Source: an uncultured Pelagibacteraceae bacterium
GTDB taxonomy: Bacteria > Pseudomonadota > Alphaproteobacteria > Pelagibacterales > Pelagibacteraceae
NCBI GenBank assembly: GCA_902597675.1
Contig: CACJYR010000003.1
Span: forward strand, 1-64,000
Length of the DNA: 64,000 bases
Reading direction: 5' to 3'
The translations under genes and the position numbers were made by a program. Below are positions 9,334 through 17,013 of the stretch, in pieces. Every line of letters begins with the position of its first letter. The first letter of the stretch is position 1. The notes under the pieces are model-generated. The model worked only from the letters and a program-made list of their open reading frames with translations, made no database searches and was not told the origin of the DNA.

Positions 9334-9930
9334 TTAATTAAGTGTATTTACCAACAGCCAATTTGGATTAGTAGATCTCATATCTCTTGAAAAAGTCCAA
9401 GTATCATAAATAGTTTTAATTTTATCAGGACTACCTGAAACAATTTTTTTTTCTTTGTCTCGGATACATGTAATAATTTCACTTACAAAATCTACTGTTA
9501 CTTGCAAAGCTTTATCTATTTTTTTGTGTTCTTTTATATCTGCTGACTTAATTCCAATAAAGGTAATTTCAGCATAATGCCCTCTATTACTTCTATCTTT
9601 AAGAGCTTTATTAAATTCTTCATAAATCTCTTTACTCAGTAATGGTTTGCTAGCTATAAGCTTATTATCATTATCACTAAAATCAGTGATGATGGTTTCA
9701 TAAGCAATTTTTGCACCTTTTAGAAATTCGCTTTGAGCTTTTTTATCAAAATTTTCCTTTTGTTTTAAACTACTTTCTTGATGAACCTCTTTTAAAATTT
9801 CTTGGAATTGTTGAGGGTTTTTTCCTTCAAAGCCAGTTCTTTTTCCAAGAATACCTCTTAGTCTCAAAAAAATAAATCCAGCTATCATGGCTAATAGTAT
9901 GATATCAATGTATTCAAAACTATAATTCAT
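9334..9930 (-). CDS. Tim44-like membrane-anchored protein (TimA)
   Basis: This protein has one N-terminal transmembrane segment (residues ~8-24, DIILLAMIAGFIFLRLRG) and a C-terminal Tim44 domain (about 80-195, ending FSRDMRSTNPNWLLVNT). Bacterial Tim44-like proteins of alphaproteobacteria (TimA) resemble the mitochondrial import motor subunit. A role at the inner membrane is inferred. It is divergent from fxsA and shares a dyad promoter with it, and it is close to secB, another secretion gene. Confidence 0.85.
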   Translation of the reverse strand: MNYSFEYIDIILLAMIAGFIFLRLRGILGKRTGFEGKNPQQFQEILKEVHQESSLKQKENFDKKAQSEFLKGAKIAYETIITDFSDNDNKLIASKPLLSKEIYEEFNKALKDRSNRGHYAEITFIGIKSADIKEHKKIDKALQVTVDFVSEIITCIRDKEKKIVSGSPDKIKTIYDTWTFSRDMRSTNPNWLLVNTLN

Positions 9931-9936
9931 GTGATT

Positions 9937-9965
9937 AATCTAATTACTATGTTGAATAATTTCAA
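9937..9965 (-). promoter_or_regulatory. candidate timA promoter (left half of a dyad promoter)
   Basis: On the minus strand, TTGAAA (9965-9960), 17 bases, then TAGATT (9942-9937). The start would fall at 9930-9931, at the timA ATG. The same hexamers occur on the plus strand for fxsA, so the intergenic space is a near-perfect dyad with two back-to-back overlapping promoters. Confidence 0.5.
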
Positions 9966-9979
9966 CTAGCAATTAGATT
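9952..9979 (+). promoter_or_regulatory. candidate fxsA promoter (right half of a dyad promoter)
   Basis: TTGAAT (9952-9957), 16 bases, TAGATT (9974-9979). The predicted start is ~9986, two bases before the fxsA ATG. The outer arms TTAATCTAATT (9935-9945) and AATTAGATTAA (9971-9981) are exact inverted repeats, and the inner arms GTTGAA/TTCAAC (9951-9956/9961-9966) are also exact. Confidence 0.5.
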
Positions 9980-9987
9980 AAAGACAA

Positions 9988-10413
9988 ATGAACTCAGTAT
10001 TAATTACCATTATCTTAATACCCATTATAGAAATCTATCTATTCATAGAGATTGGTGGTCAAATAGGTGCATTTAACACAATATCGCTCATATTTATAAC
10101 AGCAATAATTGGATTGATTTATGCAAGATATGAAGGGTTAAATACTCTCAGATCTGGTTTTTCCCAACTAATAAAAAACGAAGCGCCAATTTATGAGATA
10201 ATCTCAGGTGCAGCTATAGCGTTTGCAGCTTTATTATTAATAGTTCCTGGTTTTGCCACTGACCTGTTTGGATTTCTTTTAATTTTTCCTCTGACAAGGA
10301 AATTATTTTTCGGAAAATTTGTTAATAAATTTAAGAATGAGACAAAAATTAAAAAACCATATATAGAAGGTGAGTTTGAAGACATTGAGGAAGACGATGA
10401 GCGAAAGTTATAA
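9988..10413 (+). CDS. fxsA: FxsA-family inner-membrane protein
   Basis: FxsA is a small multi-pass inner-membrane protein known in E. coli for suppressing exclusion of phage T7 by the F plasmid; its normal role is unknown. This 141-residue version has the typical segments PIIEIYLFIEIGGQIGA, a short ITAIIGLIYARYEG block and the ALLLIVPGFATDLFGFLLIFP hairpin, then a charged tail. It overlaps secB by 17 bases, suggesting co-translation. Confidence 0.92.
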   Translation: MNSVLITIILIPIIEIYLFIEIGGQIGAFNTISLIFITAIIGLIYARYEGLNTLRSGFSQLIKNEAPIYEIISGAAIAFAALLLIVPGFATDLFGFLLIFPLTRKLFFGKFVNKFKNETKIKKPYIEGEFEDIEEDDERKL

Positions 10414-10819
10414 AATTATAAGTAAATTTATAAAAGATATCTCAGGTGAAACGCCTGACATTGAAACATATTTATATGTAAAAGATTTTATTTCTAAATA
10501 CCAACTAAATATTGAAATAAATTCAAAGCCTTTAAAAGCACAAATTATAGAGGTAAATACTTTATTAAAATTTCATGATACTTCAGAGAGTAAAAAAAAA
10601 TCTCATTTTGAAATGACTTATACATCTGTAATAAAACTTGATGAAGAAATTAAAGATAAAAAAATTCTACAAAAAATTATACTATGTGATGTGCAAAAGG
10701 AAATTTATCCAGAATTAGAAAAGGCTCTACTTAGTCTTTTACATACATCAGGGTATCCAAATATTAAATTTGAAAAAAAAGTTGATTTTGATGAACTTTA
10801 TAACAAACAATTTAATTAA
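10397..10819 (+). CDS. secB: protein-export chaperone SecB
   Basis: SecB holds preproteins unfolded and hands them to SecA. I choose ATG 10397 (MSESYKIISKFIKDIS, 140 residues); the ORF-track start at 10370 adds nine residues not typical of the family. The middle FEMTYTSVIKLDEE strands and the C-terminal ALLSLLHTSGYPNIKF match the SecB fold. It starts inside the 3' end of fxsA and overlaps the convergent dnaQ by 8 bases. Confidence 0.9.
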   Translation: MSESYKIISKFIKDISGETPDIETYLYVKDFISKYQLNIEINSKPLKAQIIEVNTLLKFHDTSESKKKSHFEMTYTSVIKLDEEIKDKKILQKIILCDVQKEIYPELEKALLSLLHTSGYPNIKFEKKVDFDELYNKQFN

Positions 10820-11477
10820 AAAAATTTTTCTTCAAATTAGTTTTCAAATATTGATCATGATTTCTTTTTTCTTCTTCAGTGGGTTTTATGATTTTTTTAA
10901 AATAAGAAATATTTGTTTTGGACATCTGGTTATTATCAATAGTTTCATTAATAAAATTTAATTTGGGCTCTTTTTGATCTATTAAATTGATGTAAACTTT
11001 TGATAATAGATCACAATCGATTAAAGCTGTATGTTTTTCTCTTTTGGAATTATCTATTCTATACCTTTTGCACAAAGCATCTAAACTATTAGAAGAGCCC
11101 GGAAATTTATCTCTGGCTAAAATAACAGTGTCTATAATTTCATTATTAATTAAATTTTTACCTGCTATTTTTAATTCATTATTTAAATGCGATAGATCAA
11201 ATTCAGCATTATGAATTATTAGTTTTTTTCCCTCTATATAAAGTAAAAAATCATCTGCTATTTCATTAAATTTTTTCTTATCAGACAAGAATTCATCTGT
11301 ATATCCATGAGTTTCTAAAGCTTTTTCAGAAACTTTCCTCCCTGGATTTAAATAACAATGAAAGTTATTATTTGTAGGAATAAAATTTTCTAACTCAATG
11401 CATCCTATCTCAACTATTCGATGACCCTCTCTAACAGACAATCCCGTTGTTTCTGTATCTAAAATTACTTCTTTCAT
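10812..11477 (-). CDS. dnaQ: DNA polymerase III epsilon subunit (proofreading exonuclease)
   Basis: DnaQ is the 3'-5' exonuclease of the replicase. The DEDDh exonuclease motifs are intact: ILDTETTGLS (Exo I), HNAEFDLSHLNNE (Exo II), and HTALIDCDLLS (Exo III with the His). After the catalytic domain there is a C-terminal stretch (residues ~175-221) expected to contact the alpha subunit. It is the last gene of the origin-proximal ppsR-maf-aroE-coaE-dnaQ operon and abuts coaE without spacing. Confidence 0.94.
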   Translation of the reverse strand: MKEVILDTETTGLSVREGHRIVEIGCIELENFIPTNNNFHCYLNPGRKVSEKALETHGYTDEFLSDKKKFNEIADDFLLYIEGKKLIIHNAEFDLSHLNNELKIAGKNLINNEIIDTVILARDKFPGSSNSLDALCKRYRIDNSKREKHTALIDCDLLSKVYINLIDQKEPKLNFINETIDNNQMSKTNISYFKKIIKPTEEEKRNHDQYLKTNLKKNFFN

Positions 11478-12047
11478 TTAATAAATTTGATTAAGAATAT
11501 ATTTTATCTGTTTTTTAATAAATCTATTTGTAAAATTATTTTTAATAATAAAGTTTGATTTTTTTTTTTTGTAATCAAGTGGTAGTTGTATTTTTCTAAA
11601 TCTGTTCATAATTTTTGAATTAAAATTTTGCCTTTTTTTTAATCTCTTTAAAATTTCAGATTTTTTAGATTGAACAAATATTAAAATATCTTTTTTTTTA
11701 TTGATTTTATTCTCAAGTAATAAAGGAATATCTAAAACGATTAATTTACTTTTTTTATTTTTCTTTAAAAAGATATTCATCTTCTTTCTTATTTCGGGAT
11801 GAATAATTTTAACAATTTTCTTTAAATTATTTTTATTTGCTAATATTGTCTTTGTTACTTCTTCTTTTTTAATTGGAAATTGAGTGATATGTTTAGGTAA
11901 AGCTTTATTTAGTTTAGTAAAAATTTTTCTATTCTTTTTATATAATTTTCCAACTTCGTTATCGGCATTAAATACTGGGCAACCAAATGACTTGGCTACA
12001 AAGCTTTTTCCTGATCCAATATCTCCTAGAATTCCAATTCTAATCAT
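11478..12047 (-). CDS. coaE: dephospho-CoA kinase CoaE
   Basis: CoaE phosphorylates dephospho-CoA in the last step of coenzyme A synthesis. The P-loop GDIGSGKSFVAK is at residues ~8-19, and the FNADNEVGKLYK and VLDIPLLLENK blocks follow. The C-terminal half is unusually rich in Lys/Asn/Ile, an AT-driven bias. It overlaps aroE by 8 bases and abuts dnaQ. Confidence 0.92.
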   Translation of the reverse strand: MIRIGILGDIGSGKSFVAKSFGCPVFNADNEVGKLYKKNRKIFTKLNKALPKHITQFPIKKEEVTKTILANKNNLKKIVKIIHPEIRKKMNIFLKKNKKSKLIVLDIPLLLENKINKKKDILIFVQSKKSEILKRLKKRQNFNSKIMNRFRKIQLPLDYKKKKSNFIIKNNFTNRFIKKQIKYILNQIY

Positions 12048-12834
12048 TATCTAAAAGCTTAAATGTATCAGTATTAACTTTTGGTTCTATCTTGTGCCAT
12101 AATTTAAATGCTTCTAGAGCTTGGTATACAAACATAGTTTTTCCATTTTCGGTCTTATATCCTAATTGTTTTCCCATTTTTAAAAATTGAGTTTCTTGAG
12201 GATTATAAATTACGTCATAAAACAATCTGTCATTTCCGGAACTTAAAAAATTTAGATTTATTTTTTCATTATTCAAACCAAGGCTCGTGGCATTTATTAC
12301 CATATGAAAATCAGTTAGGTTTCCCCATTCTAAAATTTTAATATTATTAAACAAAACTTTTAAATTTTCTGCCTTCTCTTTAGTCCTGTTGCTAATTGTT
12401 ATCTCTTGAACATTCATATTTTGTAATGCAAAAATTATTGATGGAACTACACCACCGGCCCCCAAAATCAAAACTTTCTTGCCATTTACACTGAAGTTTA
12501 ACTTTCTAATCGCACTATCAAAACCAGCTATATCTGTATTGTGTCCAACTAGATCACCATCTTCAAAAGTAATTGTGTTTACTGATTGGGTATGTTCTGC
12601 CTCTGGGCTTAATTTATCTAAAAAAGGAATAACTGTTTTTTTAAAAGGGACAGTCACATTGCAACCAGCTATTTTTTGCTCCTTAATAGTTTGAATAAAA
12701 TTTTTAATTTCATGATCTTCTAGTTTAATTTTGTCATATGTAGCATTAATATTATTTTCTTTTAGCCACCAGTTTTGAAGTTTGGGAGACAAGGAATGAT
12801 TAATTGGGTTTCCTATTACTAAATATTTTTTCAT
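12040..12834 (-). CDS. aroE: shikimate dehydrogenase AroE
   Basis: AroE reduces 3-dehydroshikimate with NADPH in the aromatic pathway. Substrate motif NPINHSLSPKLQN, catalytic Lys in NVTVPFKK, GHNTDIAGF and the NADP loop LGAGGVVPSI followed by ISNRTKEKAE are all present. Length 264 is normal. It overlaps maf by 4 bases and coaE by 8, as part of a tightly packed operon. Confidence 0.95.
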   Translation of the reverse strand: MKKYLVIGNPINHSLSPKLQNWWLKENNINATYDKIKLEDHEIKNFIQTIKEQKIAGCNVTVPFKKTVIPFLDKLSPEAEHTQSVNTITFEDGDLVGHNTDIAGFDSAIRKLNFSVNGKKVLILGAGGVVPSIIFALQNMNVQEITISNRTKEKAENLKVLFNNIKILEWGNLTDFHMVINATSLGLNNEKINLNFLSSGNDRLFYDVIYNPQETQFLKMGKQLGYKTENGKTMFVYQALEAFKLWHKIEPKVNTDTFKLLDND

Positions 12835-13415
12835 TCGTAATTACTCAAGTATTGTTTTATTTTTTTGATCGGTAAACCCATTATAGTGTCTTCATCCCCA
12901 TCAATATTTAAGAATAATTTTCTACCCTCTCCTTCAATTTGGTAAACGTTGTAAGCATATAATGCTTCATCTGTGATTTTTGACAAATAACTTTTAAGCT
13001 CTTCTAAATTAAATTGTTTCATTGTTAAAGTTGCTTTATCAGTATAATTCCAAATCATGGCACCATTTTGAGAAATACAAACCGAACTAATGAGATGATG
13101 TTTTTTTCCATTAAGCTTTTTTAAAATTTCTAAAGCTTGATCTCTGTTTGTCGGTTTAGATATTAATTCACCCTCTAAATCTATTACACTATCAGCACCT
13201 AAAACTAAAAATCCTTGGTTTTTTTGACTAACCTTGTTTGCTTTCAACTCAGCTAAATTTTTTGATATTAGTTCAGGAGATGCTTTTTCTTTAATTAAAC
13301 TTTCTTTGACAATATCCTCGTCTAAATTAGAGTTTTGTACTTCTGTGGAGATATTGTTATCATCCAAAATTTGCTTTCTTACTTTGCTTTTTGAGGCAAG
13401 TATAATTTTAACCAT
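12831..13415 (-). CDS. maf: Maf-like nucleoside triphosphate pyrophosphatase
   Basis: Maf proteins hydrolyse non-canonical or unpaired nucleotides such as dTTP/UTP or modified bases. The signature near the start is ILASKSKVRKQIL, with Ser-Lys where most members have Ala-Ser/Ser-Pro, followed by LGADSVI and LKKLNGKKHHLISSV. It is 194 residues. It overlaps ppsR by 8 bases. Substrate class cannot be decided by eye. Confidence 0.9.
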   Translation of the reverse strand: MVKIILASKSKVRKQILDDNNISTEVQNSNLDEDIVKESLIKEKASPELISKNLAELKANKVSQKNQGFLVLGADSVIDLEGELISKPTNRDQALEILKKLNGKKHHLISSVCISQNGAMIWNYTDKATLTMKQFNLEELKSYLSKITDEALYAYNVYQIEGEGRKLFLNIDGDEDTIMGLPIKKIKQYLSNYE

Positions 13416-14232
13416 TGTTTTTATATATTTCGTATATCTTTATAATTGAGGCAGCAGTTTCTTCGACCGATTTTCTAGTAACATCTATAATTGGCCACTT
13501 ATATTTTTTAAAAGTATTTTTAGCGTCCTCAACTTCTTTTTTAATACTAGATAAATCCGTATAAGATTTATTCTGAGACTCTTTTAATGAATTCATACGA
13601 TTTTTCCTAATATCAGCTAACCTATCTGCCTCTGTGCTTAAGCCAACAATACAAGTTACTTTTGGGTCTTCTTTTAAAGTCTCGGGGATAGAATTTTCAT
13701 TTACCAAAGGAATATTAGATATTTTATAACCTTTGTTTGCTAGATAAATCGAGGTTGGTGTTTTACTGGTCCTACTAACCCCCAATAAAATAATATCCGA
13801 TTTTTTAATGTCTTTAACTAAATTTCCATCATCATGGTTCATGGTAAATTGAATTGCTTCAATCCTTTTATAATATTCATCATTAAGAGTGTATTGACCA
13901 CTGGGCTGATGAGATGCTTTTTGGTTAAGCAGCTTTGAAAAGCTCAAGATTAAATCTCCAAGAACACCAAAACAAGGTATTTTCTTTTCTTCACTATTTC
14001 TTGCAAGATATTTTGCTAGGCCACTATCTACGATCGAATATAAAATAATAGAGTTTTGATTTTCCTGAGCATTAGATAAAATTTTTAAAATTTGATTTTC
14101 TGTTCTTGTAAAAGAATAAGTGTGTATTTTATAATTTATATTTTTAAACTGAGCTTTAATTGCAGTAAAAATTCTATCTAACGTTTCACCCGTAGAGTCT
14201 GATATTAGATAAATCTGATAAATATTACTCAT
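13408..14232 (-). CDS. ppsR: PpsR-type kinase/phosphorylase (DUF299)
   Basis: This belongs to the ADP/Pi-dependent regulatory kinase/pyrophosphorylase family that controls PEP synthase (proteobacteria) or PPDK. The P-loop GVSRTSKTPTS and the opening YLISDSTGETLDRI are diagnostic. It is 274 residues. It is first in the operon ppsR-maf-aroE-coaE-dnaQ and is divergent from hemE across the candidate origin; in Caulobacter and Rickettsia this pair of genes flanks the origin. Which dikinase it controls here is not visible. Confidence 0.93.
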   Translation of the reverse strand: MSNIYQIYLISDSTGETLDRIFTAIKAQFKNINYKIHTYSFTRTENQILKILSNAQENQNSIILYSIVDSGLAKYLARNSEEKKIPCFGVLGDLILSFSKLLNQKASHQPSGQYTLNDEYYKRIEAIQFTMNHDDGNLVKDIKKSDIILLGVSRTSKTPTSIYLANKGYKISNIPLVNENSIPETLKEDPKVTCIVGLSTEADRLADIRKNRMNSLKESQNKSYTDLSSIKKEVEDAKNTFKKYKWPIIDVTRKSVEETAASIIKIYEIYKNNG

Positions 14233-14513
14233 GTATAAAGTGTTAATAGTTTTGTTTTATTTAGACAAAGTTGGTTAATTTTATAAATTTAAAATTTATG
14301 CCGTAAAACATAGCTTTTATTAACATTATTAAACATCTGTATAAAGTTTTTCATTAAATTGAAATATTGGTAATAAGCTTCAATATTACTTATATATATA
14401 TCAAAAAATTACATTTAAATGTTAATAACTAGTCTGTAAAATGTATATAAAATTTAATCCACGTATTTCACAGCTCATATTACAACTACTATTAAATAAA
14501 CTTAATTATTAAT
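14233..14513. other. candidate chromosomal replication origin (oriC)
   Basis: This 281-base gene-free, extremely AT-rich region lies between ppsR and hemE, the gene pair that flanks the origin in Caulobacter crescentus. It contains the 9-mer TTATTAACA at 14317-14325 and as its exact reverse complement at 14420-14428, a one-mismatch copy at 14241-14249, and a tandem TTATTAAACA at 14326-14335; each exact 9-mer matches a DnaA box (TTATCCACA) at 7 of 9. TAATCCACG (14455-14463) is another 7/9 match. Dyads are ATAAATTT-A-AAATTTAT (14283-14299), AATATTG/CAATATT (14363-14387) and the palindrome ACATTTAAATGT (14411-14422). A TA run at 14390-14400 could unwind. No perfect DnaA box is present. parS and parAB lie about 7-9 kb away. 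Confidence 0.6.
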
Positions 14514-15515
14514 ATGTCTAACATCAAGAAAGTTATTAAAAACGGAAAAACAGATTTAAATCCTATATGGATTATGAGGCAAGCTGGAAGATATCTGCCA
14601 GAGTTTAGAGAAATTAGAAAAAAAAATACTGATTTTATTAAACTATGTTTAAATTCTAGTTTATCAGCTGAAATAACCTTACAACCTCTAAAAAGATTTG
14701 ACTTAGATGCAGCCATAATCTTTTCTGATATATTAATTTTACCTTACGGTTTGAAACAAAAAGTGGAATTTAAAAAAAATGTTGGACCCATTCTTGGTAA
14801 TTTAAATCTTGACCAGGCATTTGAAGTTTCTGAGAAAGATTTTATTGAAAGAGTTGATCCTGTTTATAAAGCTATAAATTTGGTAAGAAATAACAATCTA
14901 ACAGAAAACAAATCTACCATAGGTTTTGTTGGAGCTCCTTGGACATTACTTGTTTATATTTTAAATAAACAATCTCCAAAAATAAAACTTAAAGAAAATT
15001 TTTTTAAAGATTTTTCTATTATTGAAAAAACTTTAAAGATAGTAGATAAATTTTTAAAAATTCATATTAAAAATCAAATTGATAGTGGCGCAGAGATTGT
15101 ACAAATTTTTGATAGTTGGGCAGGATTATTAGAAGATAAGGATTATGATTTTTATATCTATAATCCAACTTGTTCATTAGTTGAATTCACTAAATCTTTA
15201 AATGTTCCAGTGATTTGCTTTCCACGAGGAATAAAGGATTACAAAAAATATTGTGAAATTGTAAAACCAGATGCAATTTGTATAGATTATGAAGTTGATC
15301 CAATAAAAATTGCAAAAGAGATAAGAATTCCTGTGCAAGGCGGCATGGATCCAAAAGTTTTACTTACTGATAAAGAAAACCTTAAAAGAGAAGCAATCAA
15401 GTATCTGGATATTTTTAAAGATCATCCATATATATTTAATTTAGGTCATGGAATATTACCCGAAACAGATCCAAGTATGATGGATTATTTAGTTAAAACT
15501 ATAAAAGATTATTAA
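14514..15515 (+). CDS. hemE: uroporphyrinogen decarboxylase HemE
   Basis: HemE decarboxylates uroporphyrinogen III to coproporphyrinogen III. The signature PIWIMRQAGRYLPEFR near the N-terminus is intact, with FSDILILPYGL and GFVGAPWTLLVY following, and GHGILPETDP near the C-terminus. Length 333 is typical. It overlaps hemH by one base, heading a heme unit hemE-hemH-hemJ to the right of the candidate origin. Confidence 0.96.
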   Translation: MSNIKKVIKNGKTDLNPIWIMRQAGRYLPEFREIRKKNTDFIKLCLNSSLSAEITLQPLKRFDLDAAIIFSDILILPYGLKQKVEFKKNVGPILGNLNLDQAFEVSEKDFIERVDPVYKAINLVRNNNLTENKSTIGFVGAPWTLLVYILNKQSPKIKLKENFFKDFSIIEKTLKIVDKFLKIHIKNQIDSGAEIVQIFDSWAGLLEDKDYDFYIYNPTCSLVEFTKSLNVPVICFPRGIKDYKKYCEIVKPDAICIDYEVDPIKIAKEIRIPVQGGMDPKVLLTDKENLKREAIKYLDIFKDHPYIFNLGHGILPETDPSMMDYLVKTIKDY

Positions 15516-16513
15516 TGAAAAAAGAATTAAATCACCCGCCTATTAATTTTGGTAAAACAGGAGCTCTGATAATAAATTTAGGGACACCAGATTCCACAAG
15601 TTGGTTCGACATTAGAAAATATTTGAAAGAATTTTTGTCAGACAAAAGAGTAATAGAAGTTAATCCTATTATTTGGCAAATTATATTAAACGTTTTCATA
15701 TTAAATTTTAGACCATCTAAAACTGCTAAAGCTTATAAAGAAATTTGGATGAAAGATGAAAATATTTCTCCCCTTCTCTATTATACACAAGAACAAGCCA
15801 AGAAATTATCAAGCTTACTTTCTGAAAAAAACCTAATTATTGACTATGCCATGAGGTATGGAAATCCGAGTATCAAAAGTAAAATAAAAAAATTACACGA
15901 AAAAGGTTGTGAGAACTTGATTATACTTCCTTTATATCCCCAATATGCTGCCGCAACAACAGCAACTGTTTGTGATGAAGTTTATAGAACGTTAATGAAA
16001 ATGAGATGGCAACCATCAATCAAAATAATACCACATTATGAGTCACATCCTTTGTATATAGATGCTTTGGTAAATTCATTAAATAAGAAAATAAAAGAAA
16101 TAAACTGGAAGCCGGATTTAATATTGGCATCTTATCATGGTATACCCCAAAAATATTTCGATAAAGGAGACCCATATCACTGCTATTGTCAAAAAACGAC
16201 AAGATTGATTTCAGAGAAATTTAATTCAATAGAAATTAAAACAACATTTCAGTCTAGATTTGGTCCTCAAAAATGGCTTGAGCCCTATACTGATAAAACA
16301 CTGGAGAAATTGCCCAAAGAGGGAAAGAAGAATGTTCTAGCAATATGTCCTGGTTTTTCCTCAGATTGTGTTGAGACATTAGAAGAAATTCTTATTCAGG
16401 GTAAAGAGAGTTTTTTAGAATCTGGTGGTGAAAATTTCGATATGGTGCCATGTTTAAATGATAATAATGATCATATAAATTTATTAAAATCATTAATTCA
16501 ACAAAACATATAA
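15515..16513 (+). CDS. hemH: ferrochelatase HemH
   Basis: HemH inserts Fe(II) into protoporphyrin IX, the final heme step. Typical blocks are ALIINLGTPDS at the start, LPLYPQYAAATT, SYHGIPQKYFDKGDPYHC with the metal-site His, and QSRFGPQKWLEPYTD. It has 332 residues. It is followed after 3 bases by hemJ, so protoporphyrinogen oxidation and iron insertion are genetically linked here. Confidence 0.96.
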   Translation: MKKELNHPPINFGKTGALIINLGTPDSTSWFDIRKYLKEFLSDKRVIEVNPIIWQIILNVFILNFRPSKTAKAYKEIWMKDENISPLLYYTQEQAKKLSSLLSEKNLIIDYAMRYGNPSIKSKIKKLHEKGCENLIILPLYPQYAAATTATVCDEVYRTLMKMRWQPSIKIIPHYESHPLYIDALVNSLNKKIKEINWKPDLILASYHGIPQKYFDKGDPYHCYCQKTTRLISEKFNSIEIKTTFQSRFGPQKWLEPYTDKTLEKLPKEGKKNVLAICPGFSSDCVETLEEILIQGKESFLESGGENFDMVPCLNDNNDHINLLKSLIQQNI

Positions 16514-16516
16514 TCT

Positions 16517-16951
16517 ATGAATACTTACTTGCTTTTTAAATCTCTTCATCTAATAGCAGTAATTTCTTGGATGGCAGGTCTTTTATATCTTCCGAGAATT
16601 TTTGTTTATCATTCACAAAATAATGACAAACCATTGGTATCAGATGTATTTAAAGTAATGGAAAAAAAACTTTTTTTTTATATTATGACTCCTGCAATGA
16701 CTCTATCCTGGATATTCGGGTTAGTATTAATACATGAAATAGGTTTTGAGCAACTAGGGCAAAAGTGGATGGTATTAAAATTAGTTTTTGTGATTATTTT
16801 AACCTTGTATCATTTTTATCTTGGAAGAATTTTAGGGCAATTTAAATTAGATATGAATAAGCATTCTCATAAATATTATAGATACATTAATGAAATACCC
16901 ACATTATTGCTTATTTTAATCATATTTATTGTAATATTTAAGCCTATCTAA
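16517..16951 (+). CDS. hemJ: protoporphyrinogen IX oxidase HemJ
   Basis: HemJ is the membrane enzyme oxidising protoporphyrinogen IX, used by many alphaproteobacteria in place of HemG or HemY. The 144-residue protein has about four membrane segments; the first (FKSLHLIAVISWMAGLLYLP) carries the conserved His and Trp of the family, and LPRIFVYHSQ follows. Its position directly after hemH supports the call. Confidence 0.92.
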   Translation: MNTYLLFKSLHLIAVISWMAGLLYLPRIFVYHSQNNDKPLVSDVFKVMEKKLFFYIMTPAMTLSWIFGLVLIHEIGFEQLGQKWMVLKLVFVIILTLYHFYLGRILGQFKLDMNKHSHKYYRYINEIPTLLLILIIFIVIFKPI

Positions 16952-16987
16952 GGTTGAATTATTTTAATTAGCATATATATTAGTTCT

Positions 16988-17007
16988 ATTATTAAGTCCT
17001 TAATAAT
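16988..17007 (+). repeat. 20-base dyad directly upstream of rho
   Basis: ATTATTAAG and CTTAATAAT are exact 9-base inverted arms separated by TC, ending six bases before the rho ATG. As RNA it could form an ~8-bp A/U-rich stem with a four-base loop next to the start codon; as DNA it could be an operator for a dimer. No U tract follows, so it is not an intrinsic terminator. Confidence 0.55.
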
Positions 17008-17013
17008 TTACTC

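Noticed and set aside
14231-14290. short ORF MYKVLIVLFYLDKVG in the ppsR-hemE gap
   Set aside because: Only 15 codons in AT-rich DNA, with no ribosome binding site; consistent with chance.
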